Origin: Methylobacterium symbioticum | GTDB taxonomy: Bacteria > Pseudomonadota > Alphaproteobacteria > Rhizobiales > Beijerinckiaceae | NCBI RefSeq assembly: GCF_902141845.1 | Contig: NZ_CABFPH010000041.1 | Location: forward strand, 1-46,001 | Reading direction: 5' to 3' | Length of the DNA stretch: 46,001 bases | Shown here: positions 15,344 through 24,139 of the stretch, piece by piece | Numbering within the stretch: the first letter of the stretch is position 1 | Layout: each line of letters begins with the position of its first letter | The notes under the pieces: model-generated | The model's database searches: none | The model's input: only the letters and a program-made list of their open reading frames with translations | Told to the model about the DNA's origin: nothing | Translations under genes and position numbers: made by a program

Positions 15344-16086
15344 GCCCGCTCGACCTTGGCGGCCAGCATGTAGCCGGAGCCCCGCACCGTCTTGATGACG
15401 GGGGCCGTCCCCGCGGGCGGTTCGAGCTTGCGCCGCAGCCGGCTGACCAGCGTGTCGACGCTGCGGTCCGACGGCGCGGCGAGCCGCCCGCGGCCCATCT
15501 CCAGGATCTGCTCGCGGCCGAGCACCCGGCCCGGGTGTTCCAGGAACACCAGCAGCAGGTCGTGCTCGGCGCCCGACAGGTCGACGGCGGCGCCTTCGGG
15601 ATCGGTCAGGGCGCGGCTGCGCAGGTCGAGCCGCCAGCCGGCGAAGGCGAGGGATTCCGGCCGCGACGCCGCGCTCGGCACCGGCGCGAGGGCCGACCGG
15701 CGGAGCACCGCCCGGATCCGGGCGAGGAGTTCCGGGCGCCCGAACGGCTTGGCGACGTAGTCGTCGGCGCCCAGTTCCAGGCCGAGCACCCGGTCTGCCT
15801 CCTCGTTGCGGGCGCTCAGCATGATGACCGGGACGGTGCCCTTCGCCCGCAGGGCCCTGAGCAGGTCGAACCCGGACGCGCCCGGCAGCATGACGTCGAG
15901 GAGGACGAGGTCAACCGGCGTGTCGGGCAGGAGCGACCACATCTCGGCGCCGCCGCGGCAGCCCGTGACCCGGAAGCCGCTCTCCCGCAGGATGCGGCTG
16001 ACGAGCACGCGCATGCCGTCGTCGTCCTCGACGAGGAGGATGTGGGCCTCGTCCGGGAGGGACTTGGTTTCGCCCGCGGCCAGCAT
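15340..16086 (-). CDS. OmpR/PhoB-family response regulator
   Basis: The receiver domain covers about residues 14-130, with the acidic pair in LLVEDDDG (Asp21/Asp22), the phospho-acceptor Asp64 (LLDVMLPGASGFD), the Ser/Thr position in MLSARNEE and Lys113 (VAKPFGRPEL). A winged-helix DNA-binding domain follows (about 146-246), with LSGAEHDLLLVFLEHPGRVL, the recognition helix region RSVDTLVSRLRRKLE and the wing IKTVRGSGYML. The protein is the partner of the overlapping kinase gene (13985-15343). A tiny hydrophobic peptide gene ends 12 bases upstream. Targets are not visible. DUF1275 is the nearest convergent gene, and the IS-disrupted secreted protein gene lies further upstream. Confidence 0.94.
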   Translation of the reverse strand: MLAAGETKSLPDEAHILLVEDDDGMRVLVSRILRESGFRVTGCRGGAEMWSLLPDTPVDLVLLDVMLPGASGFDLLRALRAKGTVPVIMLSARNEEADRVLGLELGADDYVAKPFGRPELLARIRAVLRRSALAPVPSAASRPESLAFAGWRLDLRSRALTDPEGAAVDLSGAEHDLLLVFLEHPGRVLGREQILEMGRGRLAAPSDRSVDTLVSRLRRKLEPPAGTAPVIKTVRGSGYMLAAKVERA

Positions 16087-16098
16087 TCCGGATCCAGC

Positions 16099-16191
16099 CT
16101 AGCCGATCATTCCCTCGAGCAGGAGCAGCAGCAGGAAGCCCGCGAAGAACATCGCCGCCAGGGGCGTGTATGGATGCCCCCTGTCTGGCAA
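16099..16191 (-). CDS. Tiny hydrophobic peptide upstream of the response regulator
   Basis: The short frame ends 12 bases before the regulator start. From an in-frame TTG at 16191 it would be 30 residues, beginning MPDRGHPYTPLAAMFFAGFL and finishing with LLLLLEGMIG. From the internal ATG at 16152 it would be 17 residues. Either form is a single Leu-rich membrane helix. It may be a regulatory or sensor-associated small membrane protein or a leader peptide of the two-component operon. There is no strong ribosome site before TTG. The run of Leu codons and the clean placement make chance less likely, but evidence is limited. Confidence 0.4.
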   Translation of the reverse strand: MPDRGHPYTPLAAMFFAGFLLLLLLEGMIG

Positions 16192-16643
16192 GCTTGATCT
16201 TCGATGTTTCGGCGGGGTCTTCGATCGGACGTGTGTCAGGCCTCACGATGTGGCCTTCGATGACGCCACGGGCCGGTATGCTGTTCGGAAGGCTGGGTTC
16301 ACATCGGTTCAGAGAGCTGCCTGCGCTCGAGCCCCGGGTCTGAATGTCCCTGCCTTGAACTTCGAAGTCCGTGTCGCCTACTCCTCGTCGATCGCTCGCC
16401 CCCTCCCGACGCCTCAGGGATATCCCTGGTGCCAAACCGCTGAGCGAGGCCGAGCTGCTGTCTGCAACCGACGCTGCCCGCTCCGACCTCTTGTCGTTCC
16501 CCCGCCTGGTGCGTGCCGAGAACCGGGCCGGAGCGCCGCCGCTTCACACGCGAGGAGAAGGTGCGCTTCGTCACCGAGGCGGAGCGGCCTGGCCAGTTGC
16601 CGCTCGCCGTCTCCGCTCTATCCCAGCAAACGTGGGTAGAAGA
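16192..16643. other. Gene-poor stretch with a transposase OrfA remnant
   Basis: No complete gene is supported. On the + strand at about 16522-16600 the sequence encodes RRRFTREEKVRFVTEAERPG. This resembles the helix-turn-helix start of IS66/IS3-type OrfA transposases, and similarity ends right after. No terminal repeats were found. The rest shows only short overlapping frames on both strands. Confidence 0.4.
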
Positions 16644-16859
16644 CTACCGACTGCCGCCCCCGTTGGCGCTTCCGTTCGGGACCGCCCGCTCGGGATGGCC
16701 CGCATTGCCGCCGGCCGCGGAGTCGGTCGTTATTGTGCTCGCTCCTGTGGGGCCGGGGGCTATAACTATGTCACGATCATTTCCGGTGGTGTTAGGTTGT
16801 CTTTGGATCACAACTCCTGTCGCGCCGGACTGCCCAGGGGCGGGCAAGCCTTGGGCTAA

Positions 16860-16875
16860 TACCAATCCTCATTGA
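16860..16875 (+). repeat. Left terminal inverted repeat of the IS630 element
   Basis: TACCAATCCTCATTGA pairs with the right end, with 13 of 16 positions identical by eye. The preceding TAA matches the TAA after the right end. Confidence 0.8.
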
Positions 16876-17933
16876 TCAGAACCCATGTGTCCATTGGCGT
16901 AGTCCGATGGACATGATGCGCCAGGGCTGGTCGATGAGCTTGTTCCAGGCGTCGCAGCAGTGATCGAGGATATCGGCGTAGGATTTGAAGATCCGGTTGC
17001 CGAGCCAGTTGTCGCGAAGGAACTGCCACAGGTTCTCGACGGGGTTGAGTTCGGGACTACGCGCCGGCAGCGGCAGAAGGGTGATGTTGTCGGGGACCGG
17101 CAGCTTCTTGGTCGTGTGCCAGCCGGCCTGATCGAGGAGGAGCACGGCGTGGGCACCGGGAGCCACGGTCCCTGAGATCTCTTCGAGGTGGTGGGCCATC
17201 GCCTCGGTGGTGCAGCGGGGCATGACCAAACCCGCGCCGACGCCCCGGGCCGGGCAGATCGCCCCGAAGATGTAGGCCGACTGTGTGCGCTGATCCTTTG
17301 GGGCTGAGGGGCGTGTCCCGCGCTTGGCCCAGCGCCGGGTCAGCGTGTTCTTCTGGCCGACACGGGCCTCGTCGCAGAACCAGACCTCTATCGGCTTGCC
17401 GCCGACAGCTTGCGCGATCTCCGCCAGACGGTCGGGGAAGTCTTTTTAAAAATGGCCGCGGCCTCCGGGTCCTGGGCGTGATGGCGCGGACGGGCCGAGA
17501 GCTTGCGGTAGCCCATCGCCCGCAAGACCCGGCTCAGGGTCTGCTCGGAAACCGACACGCCGTGATCCTCGGACAGGATCTGGGCCAGATCGCAGAGCCG
17601 CCAGCGTACCACGCCGTGAGCGGCGGGAACCGGCCCCTGTTCGACCAGCGCCTTGAGGACGTCCCGCTGATCGGCGTTCAGGCGCGGACGGGCCCCAGGG
17701 GCCTTGCCGTCGATCAGCCCGTCCGGGCCATCGGCGTTGAAGGCCAGGACCCAGTCGCGCACCGTCTGCAGCCCGACCCCGCCGATCTCGGCCGCCTCCG
17801 AGCGCGAGCCGCCCGCCGAGATCACCGACAGCGCCAGCAAGCGGCGGGTCTGGGCCGGATCGCGTGAACCCTTGGCCAGGGCACGTAAGGATCCGGCATC
17901 GAAGTCCGACCGCAGCGGTACGGGAGCGGCCAT
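16876..17933 (-). CDS. IS630-family transposase made by -1 frameshift (two frames)
   Basis: The first frame starts at ATG 17933, behind GAGGAGGATGCG, and runs to 17388. It carries the helix-turn-helix part (SEAAEIGGVGLQTVRDWVLAF) and ends in a short out-of-frame tail. At 17443-17452 the mRNA reads ATTTTTAAAAAGAC. A -1 slip there continues as KDFPDRLAEIAQAVGG and yields the DDE catalytic domain: FCDEARVGQKNT (first Asp), LLLDQAGWHTTK (second Asp) and SPELNPVENLWQFL (Glu). The fused product of about 350 residues is normal for the family. An intact slippery run and intact catalytic residues favour programmed frameshifting over decay. It performs cut-and-paste transposition of its own element. 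Confidence 0.85.
17443..17452 (-). promoter_or_regulatory. Slippery sequence for -1 ribosomal frameshift in the transposase
   Basis: On the coding strand five T are followed by five A and then G (codons TTT AAA AAG). Shifting back one base after AAA re-reads AAA GAC and enters the catalytic frame. The A-site AAG-to-AAA slip resembles known A-rich shift sites. Any stimulatory downstream hairpin was not evaluated. Confidence 0.6.
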
Positions 17934-18008
17934 CGCATCCTCCTCAGGCCCCAAACCCGAGGACAGAATCACGGCCGAGACAGCGGCGCTACCCGTCGTG
18001 AGTCGCGC

Positions 18009-18024
18009 TCAACGAGGTCTGGTA
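18009..18024 (-). repeat. Right terminal inverted repeat of the IS630 element
   Basis: Read on the minus strand this is TACCAGACCTCGTTGA, the counterpart of the left end. The flanking TAA (18025-18027) doubles as the TTA leucine codon of the interrupted gene. Confidence 0.8.
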
Positions 18025-18081
18025 TAAGGCTGGGCTGCTTGCGAGCAGACCCAACACGCAGAAAAAGCTAATCTTTGTCAT

Positions 18082-18510
18082 GATCTTTCCTGGGCGGGAT
18101 GTTTCGGGGTGAAACCTGACAACCAGCCGCCCCACGGTCGGTTGCAACGTGAGCCCTCATTTAAGGCCTGAAAGAACACCACCGGTCTGGAGTTTCGGCG
18201 CTCGCCAGGCGGATCTCCCCAGGCGCAGGCGACGGAGCTGCCCCGCCCCGCTAACGCGTCGAGATCGCCAAGTGGGAAGTCATGTGTCTCCATCACACCG
18301 CTGACCAGCGGGCCCACGCCGCTGCTTCGTCTTCCGCGACTTCCGTCCGCGCCTTCAACCGGCAGGAAAGCCGAAGGCGCCACTGACAGCCACAGGGCGC
18401 AAACGCCTCGTCACGCTCAACGCCATACCTGCCCGGAAAGCCGATTATCGCGCCGCAGCCACCACGTAATTCCAGTGGCGGTAAGCCCAGCGCGGTTCAA
18501 TGGAGCGAGC
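18082..18510. other. Intergenic region upstream of the IS-interrupted gene
   Basis: This should hold the promoter and ribosome site (CCAGGAAAG at about 18085-18093) of the split secreted-protein gene. The longest frame, on the minus strand up to 18383, has composition unlike a folded protein and no usable start. Nothing else is supported. Confidence 0.45.
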
Positions 18511-19245
18511 TCACTGCTTCCGGCTGCGGATCAGGGCCATCCGGCCGATCCAGATTGGATGCTCCGACAAGCGACGCACTCCGGTAAAGCCCGCCTCCGT
18601 CAGGTATTTCGGCCACGTCCCCGACGTGTGGGACTTGGTTGCCTCCGCGCCATAGAACAGCTGGGTGAGCCGTAAGATCACGTCTTCCCGCGAGGCCTTC
18701 GGTTGGTCGATGTCGGCCGCCAAGACGATACCGCCTCGCCGGAGGATCCGCCGAAGCTCCCGCAGATTTTTCGTCTTATCCTCCGGCGCAAGACCATGCA
18801 GGTTGAGAACCAGCAGCGCCTTGTCGAAAGAACCTGCGCCGAACGGTGTGCGCCTCGCATCTTCGAACGTCATAGCTTTATAGTTGGACAAATTCATGCT
18901 GGATGCGCGCTTGAACGCCTTCGTGATCCGACGTCGGTTGAACTCGACCGCAACAAACTGTGAGTCTGGGAAGCGGTCGGCGCAATACAAGGCGCGCAGA
19001 GCACTTCCAGGGCCGCAGTCGAGAATGCGCTCACCGGGCCTCGGGGCGAGGGCTTCCGCCAGGGGCGCGTACCATTTTGGGTCGTCCAGAAGGCAGGCAT
19101 CGACCAGCATGCGGAATGCACTCGAGAGCCATCGGCTGCGGACTCGCCGGCTCGCCGGCACCTCGGTGTGTATGAGATCGGCTCGACTCTCCGCATCCGA
19201 GACGCTTGTCGCGCACTTGCCAGCCTGCATCTTTAGCATCCCCAT
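18511..19245 (-). CDS. Class I SAM-dependent methyltransferase
   Basis: The product of about 244 residues has the Rossmann-type SAM-binding motif I in ERILDCGPGSALRALYCA, and an acidic residue after the next strand (FVAVEFNRRRITKAF). Motif II-like FDKALLVLNLHGLAPEDK is followed by LRELRRILRRGGIVLAADID, the typical post-motif strand. It resembles UbiE/arsenite-methyltransferase-like small-molecule methyltransferases, but it lacks the conserved Cys set of ArsM, so arsenic methylation is not supported. The start could be TTG 19251, ATG 19245 or a nearby ATG; no strong ribosome site decides. It follows czcA on the same strand with a 190-base gap and may be outside that operon. Substrate unknown. 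Confidence 0.75.
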   Translation of the reverse strand: MGMLKMQAGKCATSVSDAESRADLIHTEVPASRRVRSRWLSSAFRMLVDACLLDDPKWYAPLAEALAPRPGERILDCGPGSALRALYCADRFPDSQFVAVEFNRRRITKAFKRASSMNLSNYKAMTFEDARRTPFGAGSFDKALLVLNLHGLAPEDKTKNLRELRRILRRGGIVLAADIDQPKASREDVILRLTQLFYGAEATKSHTSGTWPKYLTEAGFTGVRRLSEHPIWIGRMALIRSRKQ

Positions 19246-19434
19246 CGGCAAAGAAAAAAATCGGTGGCGTGAGGCAGACGTCGCGCTGGCTATCCGGCCC
19301 CTTACATCGATGAAGAATGGTTCGTGAACGTCACGCGACGTGACGTTGGCGTGCCAGGTTGCGAGCCTGCCTGCCCTTTGGATCGGCTTCCGATCCTCTT
19401 TGAGGTTGAAAGCCGCGAGGCGACATGGGCGCCC

Positions 19435-22400
19435 CTACTCCGCGGCAGGTCGCAGGGGCGGAAAGGCGCGTCCCTCGGCTTCCTTCCTCGCCTGCACGGA
19501 AGATTTCGGCAGATCCTTGCCGCCGAAGCGGGCGTAGAGCGCCGGCAGCACGATGAGCGTGAGCAGGGTGGCGCTGATCAGGCCGCCGATGACGACGGTC
19601 GCCAGGGGCCGCTGGATCTCCGCCCCAGTCTCGGTGGCCAACGCCATGGGCACGAAGCCGAGTGAGGCCACGAGCGCCGTCATCGCCACCGGTCGCAAGC
19701 GGGTCATGGCGCCCTCCAGGATCGCCTCGCGCCGGGGGCGCCCCTCAGCGATGAGTTGCTTGATGAAGGTCAGCATCACGAGGCCGTTCAGCACCGCCAC
19801 GCCGGAGAGCGCGATGAACCCGACCGCCGCCGGCACCGAGAACGGCATGCCGCGCAGCCACAGCGCCGCGATGCCGCCGGTGAGCGCCAGCGGCACCGCG
19901 CTGAACACCAGCAGCGCGTCCCGGGGCGAGCCCAGCGCCGAGTACAGCAGCAGGAAGATCAGGAAGAAGCACACCGGCACGACGACCATCAGACGCTGCC
20001 GGGCCGAGGCCAGATTCTCGAACTGACCGCCCCAGGCGATGTAATAGCCCGGGGGCAGCTGGACTTGGCTCGCGACCTTCGCCTGCGCCTCGGCCACGAG
20101 CGAACCGATGTCCCGGCCGCGCACGTTGGCGGTGACCACGACACGGCGCTTGCCGTTCTCGCGGCTGATCTGGTTCGGCCCCTCCGTCACCTCGAAGCTC
20201 GCCACCTGCTTCAGGAGCACGGAGGCCGAGCGCCCGTTCGGGCCGGGCGGCAGCGCGACGGGCAAGTTCTCCAGCGCCTCGCGATCCTCCCGGACCTTGT
20301 CGGTCAGGCGTACGACGATGGGAAAGCGCCGGTCGCCCTCGAACACCACGCCGGCATCCTTGCCGCCGATCGCCGCCCCGATGACCTCCTGGATGGCCCC
20401 GGTGCTCAGGCCTAGCCGCGCGGCCTCCGCCTTGTTGATCTTGATCTCCAGGAACGGCAGGCCCTGCGTCTGCTCGACCTTGACGTCCTCGGCTCCCGCC
20501 GTCCCCTTCAAGATGGCCGCGATCTGGTTGGCCACCTTGAGCATCGGCTCGAACTCCTCGCCAAACACCTTCACGGCGAGATCGCCGCGGGTGCCGGCCA
20601 GAAGCTCGTTGAAGCGCAGCTGGATCGGCTGGGAGAACTCGAACACGTTGCCGGCCAAGGCGCCGGCGGCTTTCTCGATCTGCTCCTGCAGCTCGGTCTT
20701 GGACAATTCCGGGTCCGGCCACTCCTCCTGGGGTTTGAGGATCACGAAGGTGTCCGAGGAGTTCTGCGGCATCGGGTCGGAGGCAACCTCGGCGGTACCG
20801 GTCTTCGAGAACACGTAGGCCACCTGCGGGAACTTACTCACCGCCTGCTCGATCTTGAGCTGCATCGCCTGGGATTGCGACAGCGAGGTCGAGGGGATCC
20901 GCAGCGCGTTCATGGCGATGCTCTTCTCGTCGAGCGTCGGGATGAACTCCGCGCCGAGCCGGGTGAACAACACGCCGGCCCCGGCCAGCAGCAGGAGCGA
21001 GCCTAGGATGAACGCCATCGGGGCCCGCACGGCCCCGACCAGGGCCGGGCGATACGCCGCCTTGAACCCCCGGATGATGAGGTTGTCCGTCTCGGTGACC
21101 TTGCCGGTGATCACGATGGCGATCATCGCCGGGACGAAGGTCAGCGACAGGATGAAGGCCGAGACCAGCGCGATGATCACGGTCAGCGCCATCGGCTCGA
21201 ACATCTTGCCCTCGACCCCCGTGAAGGTCAGGAGCGGGACGTAGACCAGGATGATGATCGCCTGCCCGAACAGCGACGGCTTGATCATCTCCTCGGCCGA
21301 CGCCCGCACCGTCGCGAGCCGCTCCTCGAGTTCCAGCTTGCGGCCGAGTTCGTGCTGTTTTTCCGCCAGGTGCCGGAGCGAGTTCTCCGCGATGATCACC
21401 GCCCCGTCGACGATCAGCCCGAAATCGAGGGCGCCGAGGCTCATCAGGTTCGCCGAGATCTTCGCCTCGACCATGCCGGTCATGGTCATCAGCATGGCGA
21501 CCGGGATGACCAGCGCCGTGATGATGGCGGCCCGGATGTTGCCGAGCAGCAGGAACAGGATGACGATGACGAGCGTCGCGCCCTCGGCGAGGTTCCGGGC
21601 CACCGTCTTGATGGTCGCCTCGACCAGCAGCGTGCGGTTGAGCACCGTCTGCACCTCGACCCCGGGCGGCAGCGACTTGCGGATCTCGTTCATCTTGGCA
21701 TCGACGGCGGCGGCGACGGTGCGGCTGTTCTCGCCGATCAGCATCAACGCGGTGCCGACGACGACCTCGCGGCCGTTCTCGCTGCCCGAGCCGGTCCGTA
21801 GATCCCGCCCGATCCGGACCTGAGCTATGTCCTTGATCCGCACCGGCACGCCGCCACGCGTCGTGACGACGACGTTGGCGATCTCGTCCATGCTCTCCAG
21901 CCGTCCGGCCGCGCGCACGACGTAGCCCTCGCCGTTGTCCTCCAGGTAGCGGGCGCCCTGGTTGGCGTTGTTGGCCTGGAGTGCGCGGGCGACGTCGCCG
22001 AACGAGAGGTCGAGGGCGGTCAGCTTCGCCGGGTCGGGCTGGACGTGGTACTGCTTCTCGTAGCCGCCAATGCCATCGACGCCGGCCACCCCGGGCACGG
22101 TCTTGATCTGCAGGCGGATGATCCAGTCCTGGATTGTGCGCAGATAAGCGGACCGCTCCAGCTCGGTCGTGAGGCGCTGCCCCTCCGGGGTCAGGTAGCT
22201 GCCGTCGGATTGCCAGCCCGGCTTGCCGTCGAGGACGGGCGCTTTCTCGCCGGCTTTCTTGTAGTTCACTGTCCACATGTAGATCTCGCCCAGGCCAGTC
22301 GAGACCGGGCCCATCTGCGGCTCGGCGCCTGGCGGCAGGTCACTCTTGACCTGGTTGAGGCGCTCGGCGACCTGCTGCCGGGCGAAGTAGATGTCGAGCT

Positions 22401-22698
22401 TCTCGTTGAAGACGGCGGTGACCTGCGAGAAGCCGTTGCGCGAGAGCGAGCGGGTGTATTCGAGCCCCTTGATGCCGGCCAGCGCGGTCTCGACCGGGTA
22501 GGTGACCTGCTTCTCGATGTCGACGGGTGAGTAGGAAGGCGCGACCGTGTTGATCTGCACCTGGTTGTTGGTGATGTCCGGCACCGCGTCGATGGGCAGC
22601 TTGGTCAGCGAGAACACACCGAAGCCGGCGGCGAGCAGCGACAGCAGCACCACGAGCCAGCGCTGGTGGACCGAGAAGTCGAGGATGCGACTGATCAT
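19435..22698 (-). CDS. czcA: CzcA-type heavy-metal RND efflux pump
   Basis: This 1087-residue inner-membrane proton-driven pump exports divalent metals through a tripartite complex. The typical start (MISRILDFSVHQRWLVVLLS) is followed by PIDAVPDITNNQVQINT. The helix-4 proton-relay motif DFGLIVDGAVIIAEN is the form common in Co/Zn/Cd pumps, and 12 membrane segments flank two large periplasmic loops. Its length is close to the family's 1040-1070. The gene starts 15 bases after the stop of czcB, so the two are translated together. No outer-membrane factor (czcC) lies beside it. Metal choice (Zn/Cd/Co rather than Cu/Ag) is inferred from the motif and neighbours. Confidence 0.94.
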   Translation of the reverse strand: MISRILDFSVHQRWLVVLLSLLAAGFGVFSLTKLPIDAVPDITNNQVQINTVAPSYSPVDIEKQVTYPVETALAGIKGLEYTRSLSRNGFSQVTAVFNEKLDIYFARQQVAERLNQVKSDLPPGAEPQMGPVSTGLGEIYMWTVNYKKAGEKAPVLDGKPGWQSDGSYLTPEGQRLTTELERSAYLRTIQDWIIRLQIKTVPGVAGVDGIGGYEKQYHVQPDPAKLTALDLSFGDVARALQANNANQGARYLEDNGEGYVVRAAGRLESMDEIANVVVTTRGGVPVRIKDIAQVRIGRDLRTGSGSENGREVVVGTALMLIGENSRTVAAAVDAKMNEIRKSLPPGVEVQTVLNRTLLVEATIKTVARNLAEGATLVIVILFLLLGNIRAAIITALVIPVAMLMTMTGMVEAKISANLMSLGALDFGLIVDGAVIIAENSLRHLAEKQHELGRKLELEERLATVRASAEEMIKPSLFGQAIIILVYVPLLTFTGVEGKMFEPMALTVIIALVSAFILSLTFVPAMIAIVITGKVTETDNLIIRGFKAAYRPALVGAVRAPMAFILGSLLLLAGAGVLFTRLGAEFIPTLDEKSIAMNALRIPSTSLSQSQAMQLKIEQAVSKFPQVAYVFSKTGTAEVASDPMPQNSSDTFVILKPQEEWPDPELSKTELQEQIEKAAGALAGNVFEFSQPIQLRFNELLAGTRGDLAVKVFGEEFEPMLKVANQIAAILKGTAGAEDVKVEQTQGLPFLEIKINKAEAARLGLSTGAIQEVIGAAIGGKDAGVVFEGDRRFPIVVRLTDKVREDREALENLPVALPPGPNGRSASVLLKQVASFEVTEGPNQISRENGKRRVVVTANVRGRDIGSLVAEAQAKVASQVQLPPGYYIAWGGQFENLASARQRLMVVVPVCFFLIFLLLYSALGSPRDALLVFSAVPLALTGGIAALWLRGMPFSVPAAVGFIALSGVAVLNGLVMLTFIKQLIAEGRPRREAILEGAMTRLRPVAMTALVASLGFVPMALATETGAEIQRPLATVVIGGLISATLLTLIVLPALYARFGGKDLPKSSVQARKEAEGRAFPPLRPAAE

Positions 22699-22713
22699 GG
22701 CGAGCGTCCCGTC

Positions 22714-24000
22714 TCAGTCGTGGTGCTCGGCTTCGCCCTTGCCGAGCTCAGCCTTGAGGAGGAAGGTGTTCTTGACTGCGATCTCCTCGCCCGGCTCCAG
22801 GCCGGAGACGACCTCGACCGACTCATCGTCCGATTTGCCGGTCTTGACGTCGCGCCGCTCGAAGCCGTCCGCGTTGCGCACGAAAGCGACTTTCTCGCCG
22901 CCCATGCTCTGGAGTGCGTCGCGCGGCACCTTCGCCTTGGCGCTGTCCTGGCCGACCTGGATCTCGGCCGAGACGAAGGTACCCGGCCGCCAGCTGAAAT
23001 CCTGGTTGGGCAGCGCGGCGATCACGCGGGCCGAGCGGGTCTCTGCGTTCAGGAGCGGGCTGACGAAGATGATTTTGCCCTTCGCCCGCTGGCCCGCATC
23101 CTCATCGCGGGGTGCGATCAGAACCTCCGCGCCCTCCTTGACCTTGGCCAGATCCGTGGTCGGCACCGCGAGCTCGACCCAGACCGTCGCGAGGTCCGCG
23201 ACCGTGTAGAGGTCGGCCGGGTCACCCTCCTTGCCCACCGCCGTGCCGACGTCGACCTTGCGCTCGACGACGCGCCCGGTCAGCGGCGAGCGCAACTCGT
23301 AGCGCCGCAGGCTCGATTGGTTCGGGGTGGTCTCGTCCTTCTTGGCCGCTGCCGCAACCTCATCCGCATTGAGGCCGAGCGCCGAGAGTTTCTGGCGGGC
23401 AAGGTTGACGCGCAACTGCGTCTCGGAATAGGTCGCGCGGGCCTGTAGGAACGTGGCCTCGGCGGAGATCCGCTTGTCCCAGAGCGCCTGCTGCCGGTCG
23501 TAGTTGGTCTTCTGCAACTCGGTGTTGACCAGAGCGGTGAGGTACTCGCTCTTGGCGTCGGCGACCTCGCGGCTGTCGAGGACGGCGACGACCTCGCCCT
23601 TCTTCACGGGGTCGCCCAGGCGCTTGAGCATCTCCGCCACGGTTCCCACAACCCGCGCCGGCACACGCGCGATCCGGTCGGTGTCCGGCGTGATCGTGCC
23701 GGGCGCCATCAGGTGCCGCGAGAGCGTGCCGCCCTGAACGGGCGCGGTCGTGATCTCCTGCGCGGCAGCCTGCTCCGCCGACATTTTGATCTGCCCCTCG
23801 GCGGCGTGATCCTCCGCCTTCTCGCCGGCCGGTTTTTCCGCCCCCGCCTTCGGGGATTGCGCTGGGCCCTCCGGTGGGGGGTCGGTCTTCATCAGGCCGG
23901 TCGCCGCCAAAGCCCCCTGGATGACCTGGGACACGCGCGGCACGGCACCGCCGATCGCGACACCGACCGCCAGAACAATCAGAATAAGAAACGCACGCAT
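22714..24000 (-). CDS. czcB: CzcB-type periplasmic adaptor of the RND pump
   Basis: ATG 24000, preceded by GAGGTCAGCGCC, starts MRAFLILIVLAVGVAIGGAV, an N-terminal anchor or signal. The open frame extends to 24213, but that leader is not family-like. A Lys/Glu-rich linker precedes the membrane-fusion core: PGTITPDTDRIARVPARVVG, the lipoyl half with LKRLGDPVKKGEVVAVLDS, a helical hairpin, the second lipoyl half (RRYELRSPLTGRVVERKVDVG) and the beta-barrel. The tail GKGEAEHHD could touch metal. The adaptor joins CzcA to an outer-membrane channel. It sits directly upstream of czcA and about 140 bases downstream of the small His/Cys protein gene. Confidence 0.92.
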   Translation of the reverse strand: MRAFLILIVLAVGVAIGGAVPRVSQVIQGALAATGLMKTDPPPEGPAQSPKAGAEKPAGEKAEDHAAEGQIKMSAEQAAAQEITTAPVQGGTLSRHLMAPGTITPDTDRIARVPARVVGTVAEMLKRLGDPVKKGEVVAVLDSREVADAKSEYLTALVNTELQKTNYDRQQALWDKRISAEATFLQARATYSETQLRVNLARQKLSALGLNADEVAAAAKKDETTPNQSSLRRYELRSPLTGRVVERKVDVGTAVGKEGDPADLYTVADLATVWVELAVPTTDLAKVKEGAEVLIAPRDEDAGQRAKGKIIFVSPLLNAETRSARVIAALPNQDFSWRPGTFVSAEIQVGQDSAKAKVPRDALQSMGGEKVAFVRNADGFERRDVKTGKSDDESVEVVSGLEPGEEIAVKNTFLLKAELGKGEAEHHD

Positions 24001-24139
24001 GGCGCTGACCTCGACCGGGCCTTTGGGCGCCGGCTGCGCAGAGGCGCGGCCGATCACTTCCAAGTTCCCACATGACCTCCAACGCTCAGCCCCTGAAGAA
24101 GGCGCAAGCGGCGACAGTCCACCGTAGCGGTGGGACGGG

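Larger units (their letters stand above)
16860..18024 (-). mobile_element. IS630-family insertion sequence
   Basis: The element is about 1165 bp and bounded by imperfect inverted repeats: TACCAATCCTCATTGA at the left and, on the opposite strand, TACCAGACCTCGTTGA at the right. It is flanked by TAA on both sides (16857-16859 and 18025-18027). IS630 elements target TA, so the duplication is read as TA plus a matching base. The element carries one transposase in two frames joined by a -1 shift. The ends, DDE residues and slippery site are preserved, so it may still be mobile. Confidence 0.9.
16644..18081 (-). pseudogene. Small secreted PERAVPN-motif protein gene split by the IS630 element
   Basis: The 5' part (18025-18081) starts at ATG 18081 after CCAGGAAAGATC and encodes MTKISFFCVLGLLASSPAL. 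The 3' part (16644-16859) continues in frame as LAQGLPAPGQSGATGVVIQR and ends with GNAGHPERAVPNGSANGGGS plus R. Removing 16860-18024 and one TAA copy restores a continuous 89-residue protein with a complete signal peptide (SSPALAQG cleavage region). The mature part is small, polar and Gly/Thr-rich and shares GNAxxPERAVPN with the product of 12729-12992. The IS sits exactly in the signal peptide, so the present allele should make no exported product. The restored frame makes this reconstruction strong; the function is unknown. Confidence 0.85.

Noticed and set aside
18511..19245. Arsenite methyltransferase (ArsM)
   Set aside because: The SAM fold is there, but the conserved Cys residues for arsenic binding were not seen and no ars genes are nearby.
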